Source: Rhodobacterales bacterium (lineage in GTDB: Bacteria; Pseudomonadota; Alphaproteobacteria; Rhodobacterales; Rhodobacteraceae). From it: a stretch of DNA of 36,075 nt. The notes under the pieces were generated by a model. That model saw nothing but the letters and a program-made list of their open reading frames with translations. It had not been told where the DNA came from and ran no database searches. The stretch is taken from the NCBI GenBank assembly GCA_021155205.1, contig JAJNPS010000042.1, positions 1 to 36,075 of the forward strand, read 5' to 3'. The stretch's first letter is position 1. The number at the start of each line of letters is the position of its first letter. Made by a program: the position numbers and the translations under genes. Of the stretch, positions 15,822 through 23,576 are shown in pieces.

Positions 15822-16694
15822 ATGCAGATTGTCTACCATCTTGGCGCGCACTGCACTGATGAGGACCGCCTTTTGCGCTGTCTTTTGCGCAACCGGGGCG
15901 TTCTGGCCGAACGGGGTGTGGTGGTGCCGGGACCGGCGCGGTACCGCAAGCTGTTGCGCGACACCGCCATCCAGCTGAAAGGCGCGCGCGCCTCGATCGA
16001 GACCCAGGCCCTGGTGCTGGAGCAGATCATGGACGAGGACCGGGCTGACCGGCTGATCCTGTCCTGGGACAGTTTCCTCAGCTTTCCGCAATGGGTGCTG
16101 CGGCCCGGCCTTTACCCGCTTGCCGGGGAACGCATCCGCGCCTTTACCCAGATCTTCCCCGACATCGAGGCCGAATTTCACCTGGCGATCCGCAATCCCG
16201 CGACCTTTCTGCCCGCCCTCTTTGAAAAGCAGAAGATCAAATCCTACGAGGATTTCCTCAGCGGCATCGACCCGATGTTCCTGCGCTGGTCGGATGTGGT
16301 GGCGCAGATCCGGTCGGAAAACCCCGATGTCCGCCTGACGCTCTGGTGCGACGAGGACACGCCGCTGGTCTGGCCCGAGGTGCTGGAGGCGGTGACGGGC
16401 CTTTCCGAAACCGGGATGCTGGAGGGCGCGGATGAACTTTTGTCCAACATCATGGCGCCGGAGGGCCTGACGCGGATGCGCGACTACCTGGCCCGCAACC
16501 CGGCGCTGTCGCACGCCCATCACAAGAAGATCGTCGCGGCCTTTCTCGACAAGTTCGTGCTGCCCGAAAAGATCGAGGTGGAGGTGGCGCTGCCGGGCTG
16601 GTCGGCAGAGCTGATTGCCGATCTGACCGCCGCCTATGATGCCGATGTCGCGCATATCGCGCAGATGGACGGCATCGACTTCATCGCGGCCTGA
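15822..16694 (+). CDS. Conserved-looking protein with a sulfotransferase-like N-terminus, function unknown
   Basis: The 290-residue soluble protein starts MQIVYHLGAHCTDEDRLLR and continues to LLRNRGVLAERGVVVPGP. This order resembles the start of bacterial sulfotransferase-like proteins (strand, H-x-G-x-x-K-T-G-T-T loop, helix, N-R-x-x-L-x-x-x-G). The phosphosulfate-binding loop is degenerate: GAHCTDED stands where a K-T-G-T-T-type loop would be. True PAPS-dependent activity is therefore doubtful, and it may be a catalytically altered relative. No signal peptide or membrane segment is seen. The C-terminal 80 residues are helical and charged. The start at 15822 is chosen because the family-like strand begins there. 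Confidence 0.6.
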   Translation: MQIVYHLGAHCTDEDRLLRCLLRNRGVLAERGVVVPGPARYRKLLRDTAIQLKGARASIETQALVLEQIMDEDRADRLILSWDSFLSFPQWVLRPGLYPLAGERIRAFTQIFPDIEAEFHLAIRNPATFLPALFEKQKIKSYEDFLSGIDPMFLRWSDVVAQIRSENPDVRLTLWCDEDTPLVWPEVLEAVTGLSETGMLEGADELLSNIMAPEGLTRMRDYLARNPALSHAHHKKIVAAFLDKFVLPEKIEVEVALPGWSAELIADLTAAYDADVAHIAQMDGIDFIAA

Positions 16695-16786
16695 GCCGGT
16701 CTGGCGCTGGACGCGGTGCAGGGTGGCATCCGCGCTGGCCTGATCCCGCATGCCGTTCCTGTCGGACGCGGCCCGGCGGCACGCCG

Positions 16787-17041
16787 TCACGCCATGCCGA
16801 GCGCCGCCTTGTACATGTCCAGCACCGCCTCTTCCTCGGCAATCTCGTCGGGCTTGCGCTTGCGCAGCGCGATCACCTTGCGCATGACCTTGGTGTCATA
16901 GCCGCGCCCCTTGGCCTCTGCCATCAGCTCTTTCAATTGTTCGGCCACATCCTTTTTTTCGGATTCAAGCTGTTCATAACGCTCGATAAACTGGCGCAGT
17001 TCATCGGCGGTCACGGCATAGGTGTCAATCGTGTCGGTCAT
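16787..17041 (-). CDS. gapR: GapR-family nucleoid-associated DNA-binding protein (DUF2312)
   Basis: This 84-residue protein matches the GapR/DUF2312 family over its full length. An N-terminal coiled-coil helix (ELRQFIERYEQLESEKKDVAEQLKELMAEAK) is followed by the conserved basic core GRGYDTKVMRKVIALRKR and the end EEEAVLDMYKAALGM. In Caulobacter, GapR binds overtwisted, AT-rich DNA ahead of replication and transcription forks and supports topoisomerase action. The same role is expected here. ATG 17041 gives the family length. Longer in-frame starts would enter the neighbouring gene's DNA. Confidence 0.9.
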   Translation of the reverse strand: MTDTIDTYAVTADELRQFIERYEQLESEKKDVAEQLKELMAEAKGRGYDTKVMRKVIALRKRKPDEIAEEEAVLDMYKAALGMA

Positions 17042-17171
17042 CGCGGGCCTGTCTTTTCTGGCATCGGTCGCGCCTTCCCTAACCCGACCGCAAAGCCCTG
17101 CGCAAGCGGTGAAGCGCACCTCCCCCTTGCCTCCCGGTGCGGCGGACGCTAGGGCTGCCCGAAACCACGGG

Positions 17172-17399
17172 ATGGGTGTCGCAGTGGAGATTTTGATCTG
17201 GATCGGCGCGGCGCTGACGCTCGGCGGCGTGGCAGGGCTGATCTGGTGCATCGTGCTGGCCACACGGGCACGGCGCGCGCGGCTTTCCGACGATGCGCTG
17301 CGCGCGCGCCTGCAGCGCGTGGTCACGCTGAACCTGGCGGCGCTGGGGGTGTCGGCCGTCGGGCTGATGTGCGTGGTGGCGGGGATCATGCTGGCCTAG
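17172..17399 (+). CDS. Small two-helix membrane protein of unknown function
   Basis: The 75-residue product has two hydrophobic segments (about 5-27 and 52-74). A strongly basic loop, ATRARRARLSDDALRARLQR, separates them and predicts that both ends face the periplasm. I do not recognise the family. ATG 17172 is chosen; GTG 17178 or 17184 would shorten it slightly. The gene lies divergently from gapR with about 130 bp between, and ends 43 bp from the stop of dgt. Confidence 0.6.
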   Translation: MGVAVEILIWIGAALTLGGVAGLIWCIVLATRARRARLSDDALRARLQRVVTLNLAALGVSAVGLMCVVAGIMLA

Positions 17400-17442
17400 G
17401 AGGGGCGGGTCCAAAACCTTCTGCAACCTACGCCGGGCAGAA

Positions 17443-18684
17443 CTAGGGAGAGAAGTCACGCGACGGGGAGGCTTGCGCAGCAGACGGAGGAATGACATCC
17501 GCCCCCACCCCCGACCCCAGCAACCGCGCATGTTCGGCTAGCGCAAAGCGGTCCGTCATCCCCGAGACGTAATCCGCCACGATCCGCGCCAGTTCCACCT
17601 CGGACCGGGCGGCGTCGATATCGCTGCGCCATTCCTGCGGCAACAGTTCCGGGTGTAACATGTAGAGGGGGAAAAGACCGTTCACCACCGCCGTCACCCG
17701 CGCGCGTTCGACCATCACGCTCGGGGCGCGGTACATGCGGGTGAACAGGAACCCCCGAATGGCCTTCAACTCCTGATAGAGCGGCTTTGAAAACCGGATG
17801 ATCGTCCGCCCCATCGCCCGTATCTCTTCGACCGACTGCGGTTTTGCCGCGTCAAGCCGACCTTGCGCGACCGAAATCACATCCTCCACCATCCGGCCAA
17901 AGACCCGGCGCAGCGCCTCGTGCCGCCGCCGCATCGGGTCGAGACCGGGGTAAAGGCGGTCGACCTCGGCAAAGGCGGGGCCGGTGACGGGCAGGTCCAT
18001 CAGGTCCGCTTCGGTGAAGAGACCCGATCGCAGCCCGTCATGCAGGTCATGATGCGAATAGGCGACGTCGTCGGAGATGGCCGCCACCTGCGCCTCGGCC
18101 GACGCGTGGGTGGCGAGTTCCAGATCCCATTCGGCGTTCACCTCTGCCAGCGCATAGGGCAAGGAACCGGCGTGCTTTTCCTCGGCGTTGGGGCCAATGA
18201 CGGGGCCGTTGTGCTTGGCGATCCCCTCAAGCGATTCCCAGGTCAGGTTCAGTCCGTCGAAATCGGCATAGTGGCGTTCCAGCCGCGTGACGATGCGCAG
18301 GGCCTGGGCATTGTGGTCGAACCCGCCATAGGGGGCCATCAGGGCGCCCAGCGCATCCTCGCCGGTATGGCCAAAGGGGGTGTGGCCCAGGTCATGTGCC
18401 AGCGCGATGGCTTCGGCGAGGTCGGGGTTCAGACCAAGCACGCCCGCGATGGTGCGCGCGACCTGCGCCACCTCGATCGTGTGGGTCAGGCGGGTGCGGT
18501 AATAGTCGCCCTCGTGTTCGACGAACACCTGGGTCTTGTGCTTCAGCCGCCGGAAGGCCGAGGAATGGATGATGCGGTCGCGGTCGCGCTGAAACGGGCT
18601 GCGAAAGGACGACATGCCTTCCGCGTGCAGGCGTCCGCGCGACCGTTCGGGCAGGCAGGCATAGGGGGCAAGCGTCACCGGCAT
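17443..18684 (-). CDS. dgt: Deoxyguanosinetriphosphate triphosphohydrolase-like protein (dNTPase)
   Basis: The enzyme hydrolyses dNTPs to deoxynucleosides and triphosphate, controlling nucleotide pools. The 413-residue product has the HD-domain metal ligands His68 (RLTHTIE), His97-Asp98 (AHDLGHTPFGHTGED) and a later Asp (ISDDVAYSHHD). The N-terminal family motif FRSPFQRDRDRIIHSSAFRRL is also present. This length and order fit the type 2 (shorter) dGTPase group. ATG 18684 follows AAGGACGG, which decides against the longer frame starting at 18768. It is divergent from erpA across a 70-bp spacer. Confidence 0.92.
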   Translation of the reverse strand: MPVTLAPYACLPERSRGRLHAEGMSSFRSPFQRDRDRIIHSSAFRRLKHKTQVFVEHEGDYYRTRLTHTIEVAQVARTIAGVLGLNPDLAEAIALAHDLGHTPFGHTGEDALGALMAPYGGFDHNAQALRIVTRLERHYADFDGLNLTWESLEGIAKHNGPVIGPNAEEKHAGSLPYALAEVNAEWDLELATHASAEAQVAAISDDVAYSHHDLHDGLRSGLFTEADLMDLPVTGPAFAEVDRLYPGLDPMRRRHEALRRVFGRMVEDVISVAQGRLDAAKPQSVEEIRAMGRTIIRFSKPLYQELKAIRGFLFTRMYRAPSVMVERARVTAVVNGLFPLYMLHPELLPQEWRSDIDAARSEVELARIVADYVSGMTDRFALAEHARLLGSGVGADVIPPSAAQASPSRDFSP

Positions 18685-18690
18685 CCGTCC

Positions 18691-18719
18691 TTGTTGAACT
18701 GCTTGGCTTTCCCTATATT
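18691..18719 (+). promoter_or_regulatory. Candidate promoter of erpA
   Basis: TTGTTG (18691-18696) and TATATT (18714-18719) are separated by 17 bases, about 35 bases before the erpA start. It occupies most of the short divergent spacer, so the dgt promoter must overlap it or lie within erpA. Confidence 0.55.
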
Positions 18720-18754
18720 CGCTGAAGACCCCGATGGATAGGGACGATACCCCG

Positions 18755-19096
18755 ATGACCACCGCCACCCTGACCCTGCCGCCCCGCGTGACCGACCGCG
18801 CCTATGCGCGGCTGGCGGAAATCGCCGCCATGACCGGCCAGACCCGTGCCCTGCGCGTCGCGGTCGAGGGCGGCGGCTGTTCGGGGTTCCAGTACGAGAT
18901 CAAGCTGGACGATCCCGCCGCTGACGATCTGGTGCTGGAACGAAGCGGCCACAAGGTGCTGGTCGATGCGGTGTCGCTGCCGTTCCTGGCCAACGCGGTG
19001 ATCGACTTTACCGACGAGCTGATCGGCGCGCGGTTCGTGGTGGAAAACCCGAACGCCAGTTCCAGCTGCGGTTGCGGGACAAGTTTCTCGATCTAG
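18755..19096 (+). CDS. erpA: Iron-sulfur cluster insertion protein (ErpA/IscA A-type carrier)
   Basis: This 113-residue A-type carrier delivers Fe-S clusters to target enzymes. The three cluster-binding cysteines are present: Cys42 in GGGCSGFQYE and Cys105 and Cys107 in SSCGCGTSF. The closing pattern DFTDELIGARFVVENPNA is typical of the HesB/IscA fold. ATG 18755 gives the family length, while an in-frame ATG at 18734 lies only 15 bp from the -10 box. ErpA, IscA and SufA are hard to separate by sequence alone. With no isc or suf genes nearby, ErpA is the usual assignment. Confidence 0.88.
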   Translation: MTTATLTLPPRVTDRAYARLAEIAAMTGQTRALRVAVEGGGCSGFQYEIKLDDPAADDLVLERSGHKVLVDAVSLPFLANAVIDFTDELIGARFVVENPNASSSCGCGTSFSI

Positions 19097-19227
19097 ACAC
19101 CCGCCTGCGGCGGTCCGGCCAGACCCTTGCGCGACGGAAGAAATGTCGCCGAAACCGGGTCCGTGCCTTTTCCTTTGACGGGGCGACGCTAACTGGCGTT
19201 CCGTGACCACCGGAAAGGCTGTGCGCG

Positions 19228-19947
19228 ATGTCGACCGTTCTCCTGCTCGGCTCCGGCCCCAATGTGACCGAAGCACGGCTTTGGCCGCAGGCGCCGTTTG
19301 ACCGCATCGTTGCAATCAACAACGCCTGGCGCGTGCGGCCGGACTGGGAGGCGCTGGTCCATCCGTGGGACTTCCCGCCTGACCGCCGCCCGGTGCCGGG
19401 CCCGGGTCAGCGTCTGGTGACGCAAGACGACTTCGTGCCGGTGCAGAACGGCTATGGCGGCTTTGTCTATGCCGGCGGCACGATGGCATTTACCGCCGCC
19501 TACTGGGCGCTGGCGACGTTCCGGCCGCGCCAGATCGCGGTGCTGGGCTGCGACATGCACTATCCTGCCGGGCGTCCGACGCATTTCTACGGCACGGGGA
19601 CGCCCGACCCGCTGCGCGCCGACATCACGCTGCAATCGCTGGAGGCGAAATCGGCGCGGCTGATGATCCATGCGGCGCGTCAGGGCTGCGCGATGGTCAA
19701 CCTGTCGGCAGGCCCGTCGCGCCAGGTCTTTCCGCGCGCGGGGCGGCTTGGCCTCAAGGCGCGGGTGCCGCTGCCCTTTGATCCCGTCCTGGCGGCACGC
19801 GCCGACAGGATGGAGGCCGACCTTGGCTATGTGGTGCCGTCAGGCCGCTACTGGGAAGAGGCGGGCCGCTTTGACGCCGCCGCCTTGCGCCACCTCGATG
19901 CCCTGTGGCTGGCGGCGGCGCGCCCGGCGCTGGCGCTGTCGGCCTGA
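19228..19947 (+). CDS. Rossmann-like protein of unknown function, possibly glycosyltransferase-related
   Basis: The 239-residue protein opens with STVLLLGSGPN, then FDRIVAINNAW, and has GGTMAFTAAYWAL and IAVLGCDMHY in the middle. This set recalls bacterial sialyltransferase-like and DUF115-like proteins, where G-x-G-P-S starts a nucleotide-sugar fold and a later G-x-D-F/M-x-Y strand closes the site. The similarity is short and by eye, so a catalytic role is not claimed. No signal peptide is seen. It is preceded by a 131-bp gap after erpA and followed by xthA on the same strand. Confidence 0.55.
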   Translation: MSTVLLLGSGPNVTEARLWPQAPFDRIVAINNAWRVRPDWEALVHPWDFPPDRRPVPGPGQRLVTQDDFVPVQNGYGGFVYAGGTMAFTAAYWALATFRPRQIAVLGCDMHYPAGRPTHFYGTGTPDPLRADITLQSLEAKSARLMIHAARQGCAMVNLSAGPSRQVFPRAGRLGLKARVPLPFDPVLAARADRMEADLGYVVPSGRYWEEAGRFDAAALRHLDALWLAAARPALALSA

Positions 19948-20004
19948 TCTTGTGCGGGGACCGGGCGCGGCCTAAACTTGTGCCGACAGGCAGGGGGCCG
20001 GGCC

Positions 20005-20784
20005 ATGAAGATCGCCACGTTCAACATCAACGGCATCAAGGCGCGGATCGAGGCGCTGCCGCGGTGGCTGGAGGCGGCAAGCCCGGACGTGGTCTGCCTG
20101 CAGGAAATCAAGTCGGTGGATGACGCCTTTCCGCGCGAGATGTTCGAGGCGATGGGCTACCGCGTCGAAACCCACGGCCAAAAGGCGTTCAACGGCGTGG
20201 CAATCCTGTCGAGGCTGCCCATGGCGGAGGTGACGCGCGGCCTGCCGGGTGATGCCATGGATGAACAGGCGCGCTGGATCGAGGCTGTGGTGACGGGGGC
20301 AAGGCCGGTCCGTGTCTGCGGTCTCTACCTGCCGAACGGCAACCCCGCGCCGGGACCGAAATACGATTACAAGCTGGCCTGGATGGCGCGGATGCGGGCA
20401 CGGGCATCCGCGCTGCTGGCGACCGAGATGCCGGTCGTCTTTTGCGGCGACTACAACGTCATCCCGCAGGCCATGGATGCCGCCAGGCCCGAGGCCTGGG
20501 TGACGGATGCGCTTTACCTGCCCGACAGCCGTGCCGCCTTCCGGCGCCTGTTGGCGCTGGGCCTGACCGAGGCGTTCCGCGTGCGCAATCCTGCCCCGGG
20601 GCAGTACACATTCTGGGATTATCAGGCGGGCGCGTGGGAGCGGAACCACGGCATACGCATCGACCATCACCTGCTCAGCCCGCAGGCCGCCGACCTTCTG
20701 GTGGACTGCCGCATCGACAAGGACATGCGCGGCGGCGACAAGCCGTCGGATCATGTGCCGGTCTGGATCGAGCTTGCGGCCTGA
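20005..20784 (+). CDS. xthA: Exodeoxyribonuclease III (AP endonuclease)
   Basis: The enzyme cuts abasic sites and removes 3'-blocking groups in base-excision repair. The 259-residue product has all expected motifs in order: Asn7 in ATFNINGIKAR, Glu34 in CLQEIKS, GLYLPNGNP, GDYNVIP, a substrate-loop Trp (TFWDYQ), RIDHHLLS and the final SDHVPV. Length and order are normal. ATG 20005 is chosen because the fold starts there; the in-frame start at 19978 adds nine unrelated residues. It is convergent with the carboxypeptidase gene, with 98 bp between. Confidence 0.94.
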   Translation: MKIATFNINGIKARIEALPRWLEAASPDVVCLQEIKSVDDAFPREMFEAMGYRVETHGQKAFNGVAILSRLPMAEVTRGLPGDAMDEQARWIEAVVTGARPVRVCGLYLPNGNPAPGPKYDYKLAWMARMRARASALLATEMPVVFCGDYNVIPQAMDAARPEAWVTDALYLPDSRAAFRRLLALGLTEAFRVRNPAPGQYTFWDYQAGAWERNHGIRIDHHLLSPQAADLLVDCRIDKDMRGGDKPSDHVPVWIELAA

Positions 20785-20882
20785 GCCAATTTCAGCTTTG
20801 CCCAAATATCCGGGGACGGCGCGGCCTGCCGCGACGATGTGATCAAATCCTGAGCCTGGACCGAACGCGGCGTGCCACAGGT

Positions 20883-22355
20883 TCAAAGCCGGTAGAGCGC
20901 GCCGAACTTGGCCTCCAGATAGTCCAGGAGCGGGCCTTCGTCCGGTGCGCTGCCGGTGGCCGCCGCGATCAGGTCTTGCGGCAGATACCGCCCGCCATGG
21001 CGCTGTACGGTGTCGCGCAGCCACGCCGTCGCGCCCGACGTATCGCCTTGCGCTAGGGACATATCGAGGCTCGGCACCGCCCGGCGCATCGCGCCATAAA
21101 GGCACCCGGCATAGAGGTTGCCCAAGGTGTAGGTCGGAAAATACCCAAACAGCCCGCAGGACCAATGCACATCCTGCAAGAGGCCATGCGACGGGCGATC
21201 CACCGCAACGCCGAAATCCGACCGGAAACGGTCATTCCAGGCCGCCTCGAGGTCGCCGACGGCCAGATCACCGCTGACCAGCGCGCGTTCCAGATCGAAC
21301 CGCATCATGACATGCAGGTTGTAGTGGACCTCGTCCGCCTCGGTCCGGATATAGCCTGACCGGACCCGGTTGACGGCTGCATAGAACGCATCGGCATCGG
21401 CCGCTCCGGCGGTGCCGAACTGCGCCTGCATCTGCTCGAACAGCCATCCGGCAAAGGCGCGGCTGCGGCCCAGCTGGTTTTCATAGATGCGGCTCTGGCT
21501 TTCATGCACGCCCATCGACACCCCGCGGCCAATGGGGGTCAGCGCATAGCGCGGGTCTATGTTCAGTTCATAACTGGAATGGCCGACCTCGTGGATGGTC
21601 GAATAAAGACAGTTGAAGGGGTCTGCCTCCACCACCCGCGTCGTGATCCGGCTGTCCGATCCGGACCCGGATGAAAACGGATGCACCGCCAGATCAAGCC
21701 GCCCGCGCGACCAGTCATAGCCGTAGGCACTGGCCACCTTGCGGGCGAGCGCCATCTGCCCCTCCTTGGCAAAGCTGCCGGTCAGACTCGCCGGATCGCG
21801 CCCCGATCCCAGGATCGCGCCGCGCAGCGCGACCAGACGCGGGCGCATGCGGTCGAACATCGCGGCGACCGTGGCCGCCGTGGCACCCGGTTCATAGTCG
21901 TCCAGAAGAGCATCATAAAGATCGCCCCCGCCGGCAAGACAGGCTGCCTCTTCGCGCTTCAGGCGCAGGACTTCGGCCAGAACCGGCAGAAACGTCGCGA
22001 CATCATCGCGGGCGCGGCATTCTGCCCAGATCCCTTGCGCGGTCGAGGTCTGGCGGGCGATGTCCTGTGCCAGACGCGCGGGCACCTTGGCACTGCGGGT
22101 ATGGCTGCGCCGGATCAGGCGCAGTTGAGCGGCCCCGATGTCATCGGCGGATTTCGCGCGCTCCAGCCAGTCGGCCACCCGGGGATCGGTACGGCGGGCG
22201 TGCAGGACCCCCTCCAGCGCCGCGATCTCTTCGCCGCGCTGGTCGGCCGCGGCGGGCGGCATCATGGTTTCCTGGTCCCAGCCCAGCCGTTCGGCAACCA
22301 GCGACAAAGCCTCGGTCTCGCGCTGAAAGGCCATCAGGTCGGCATAGGCGGTCAT
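20883..22355 (-). CDS. M32-family metallocarboxypeptidase (carboxypeptidase Taq type)
   Basis: The 490-residue cytoplasmic zinc enzyme removes C-terminal residues from peptides. It shows the HEXXH zinc motif HEVGH (255-259), the third ligand Glu in HESQSR (284-289) and the M32-specific motif HPFSSGSGSDSRITTR (225-240). The C-terminal GYFPTYTLGNLYAG is also typical. Its ATG overlaps the stop of ctaA (ATGA at 22352-22355), so it is probably translated by coupling with heme A synthase, an unexpected pairing. Confidence 0.92.
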   Translation of the reverse strand: MTAYADLMAFQRETEALSLVAERLGWDQETMMPPAAADQRGEEIAALEGVLHARRTDPRVADWLERAKSADDIGAAQLRLIRRSHTRSAKVPARLAQDIARQTSTAQGIWAECRARDDVATFLPVLAEVLRLKREEAACLAGGGDLYDALLDDYEPGATAATVAAMFDRMRPRLVALRGAILGSGRDPASLTGSFAKEGQMALARKVASAYGYDWSRGRLDLAVHPFSSGSGSDSRITTRVVEADPFNCLYSTIHEVGHSSYELNIDPRYALTPIGRGVSMGVHESQSRIYENQLGRSRAFAGWLFEQMQAQFGTAGAADADAFYAAVNRVRSGYIRTEADEVHYNLHVMMRFDLERALVSGDLAVGDLEAAWNDRFRSDFGVAVDRPSHGLLQDVHWSCGLFGYFPTYTLGNLYAGCLYGAMRRAVPSLDMSLAQGDTSGATAWLRDTVQRHGGRYLPQDLIAAATGSAPDEGPLLDYLEAKFGALYRL

Positions 22356-23503
22356 TGGGTTCCCTTTCGGACCGATCCCGCGATCGGATAGCGCGACAGA
22401 TGCCGCGCGCGCAGGATCAACACCCACAGGAGTACCGCGCCCAGCTGATGGGTGATCGCGACATGCGGGCTGGCCGCCGTCAGGACGGTTGCGATGCCGA
22501 TTGCGACCTGCAGGACCATCATGCCCATCACCGCATGGAACGCCGCCCGTGTCGCCCCATGCGCCGACTGCCGCCCGCGCAGCCAGACGACGATGCCAAA
22601 GGCGAACAGAAGATACCCCGACATGCGGTGGATGAATTGCACCAGCCCCGGATTTTCAAAGAACGCCGCCCAGACCGGACGCCCCGGCACATAGAACGCA
22701 TCGGCGGGAAAGAACGCGCCGTTCATCAGCGGCCAGGTCGGAAAGGCCCGCCCCGCGTCGATGCCTGCCACCAGCGCGCCCAAGAGGATCTGCAGGAACG
22801 CAAAGTGCATCAGGCCGGTGGACAGGCCGAACAGCCGCTGCTCCCCCGCGCGCCGCGCCTGCAACAGGCTGACCTGCGACCGGCCAAGATCAAAGATGTA
22901 CCAGGCCAAAAGGCCAAGGATCACAAAGGCCAGCCCCAGATGCACCGCCAGCCGGTAGGATGCGACATCGACGCGGCCACCACCAAGGCCAGATGACACC
23001 ATCCACCAGCCGATCGCCCCCTGCAATCCGCCAAGCGCACCGACCAGCAACAGTCGGCCGCTCCAGGCGGGCGGGATTTTGCGCGCGATCAGGAATCCGG
23101 CAAAGCCGACCAGCCAGACCGTGCCGATGGTGCGCCCCAGCTGGCGATGCCCCCATTCCCACCAGTAGATCGACTTGAACGCCTCCAGCGTCATGCCCTT
23201 GTTCTGCAACTGGTATTCCGGGATGGCGCGGTACTTGTCGAACGCCGCCTGCCAGTCGGCGTCGGACATCGGTGGCAAGGCACCCGTCACGGGCCTCCAT
23301 TCGGTGATCGACAGCCCGCTGTCGGTCAGCCGTGTCAGCCCCCCGACCGCGATCATCGCCACCACCAACAAGAACAGCGCCACCAGCCACAACCGCACCC
23401 CGCGCCGCGCGCCGATGCGTTCGGTTGCAATGACCCCGGCCTGCGGTCTGACGACGGCACCGGGCGATGCCACCTCTTCGAAAATGTTGCGCTTGGTCGC
23501 CAT
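22352..23503 (-). CDS. ctaA: Heme A synthase (COX15/CtaA)
   Basis: This integral membrane enzyme converts heme O to heme A for cytochrome aa3 oxidase. The 383-residue product has eight predicted membrane segments and the family motifs: GGLTRLTDSGLSITEWRPV near the first segment, WWEWGHRQLGRTIG with a heme-ligand His, LAVHLGLAF, FIHRMSGYLL and HVAITHQLGA. This is the alphaproteobacterial/mitochondrial type. ATG 23503 is preceded by GAGACCGCG and gives the usual N-terminus MATKRNIFEEV. No other cytochrome oxidase genes are in the window. Confidence 0.93.
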   Translation of the reverse strand: MATKRNIFEEVASPGAVVRPQAGVIATERIGARRGVRLWLVALFLLVVAMIAVGGLTRLTDSGLSITEWRPVTGALPPMSDADWQAAFDKYRAIPEYQLQNKGMTLEAFKSIYWWEWGHRQLGRTIGTVWLVGFAGFLIARKIPPAWSGRLLLVGALGGLQGAIGWWMVSSGLGGGRVDVASYRLAVHLGLAFVILGLLAWYIFDLGRSQVSLLQARRAGEQRLFGLSTGLMHFAFLQILLGALVAGIDAGRAFPTWPLMNGAFFPADAFYVPGRPVWAAFFENPGLVQFIHRMSGYLLFAFGIVVWLRGRQSAHGATRAAFHAVMGMMVLQVAIGIATVLTAASPHVAITHQLGAVLLWVLILRARHLSRYPIAGSVRKGTQ

Positions 23504-23576
23504 CGCGGTCTCCGGGATTTTGCGCAACCTAGGCCGTGACGCGACCCCCTTCAAGACATGCCGCCGTCGCAGGCCG

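Noticed and set aside
21671..22996. 441-residue plus-strand frame
   Set aside because: Antisense to the well-supported M32 peptidase and ctaA genes; Arg/Pro-rich composition typical of a shadow frame.
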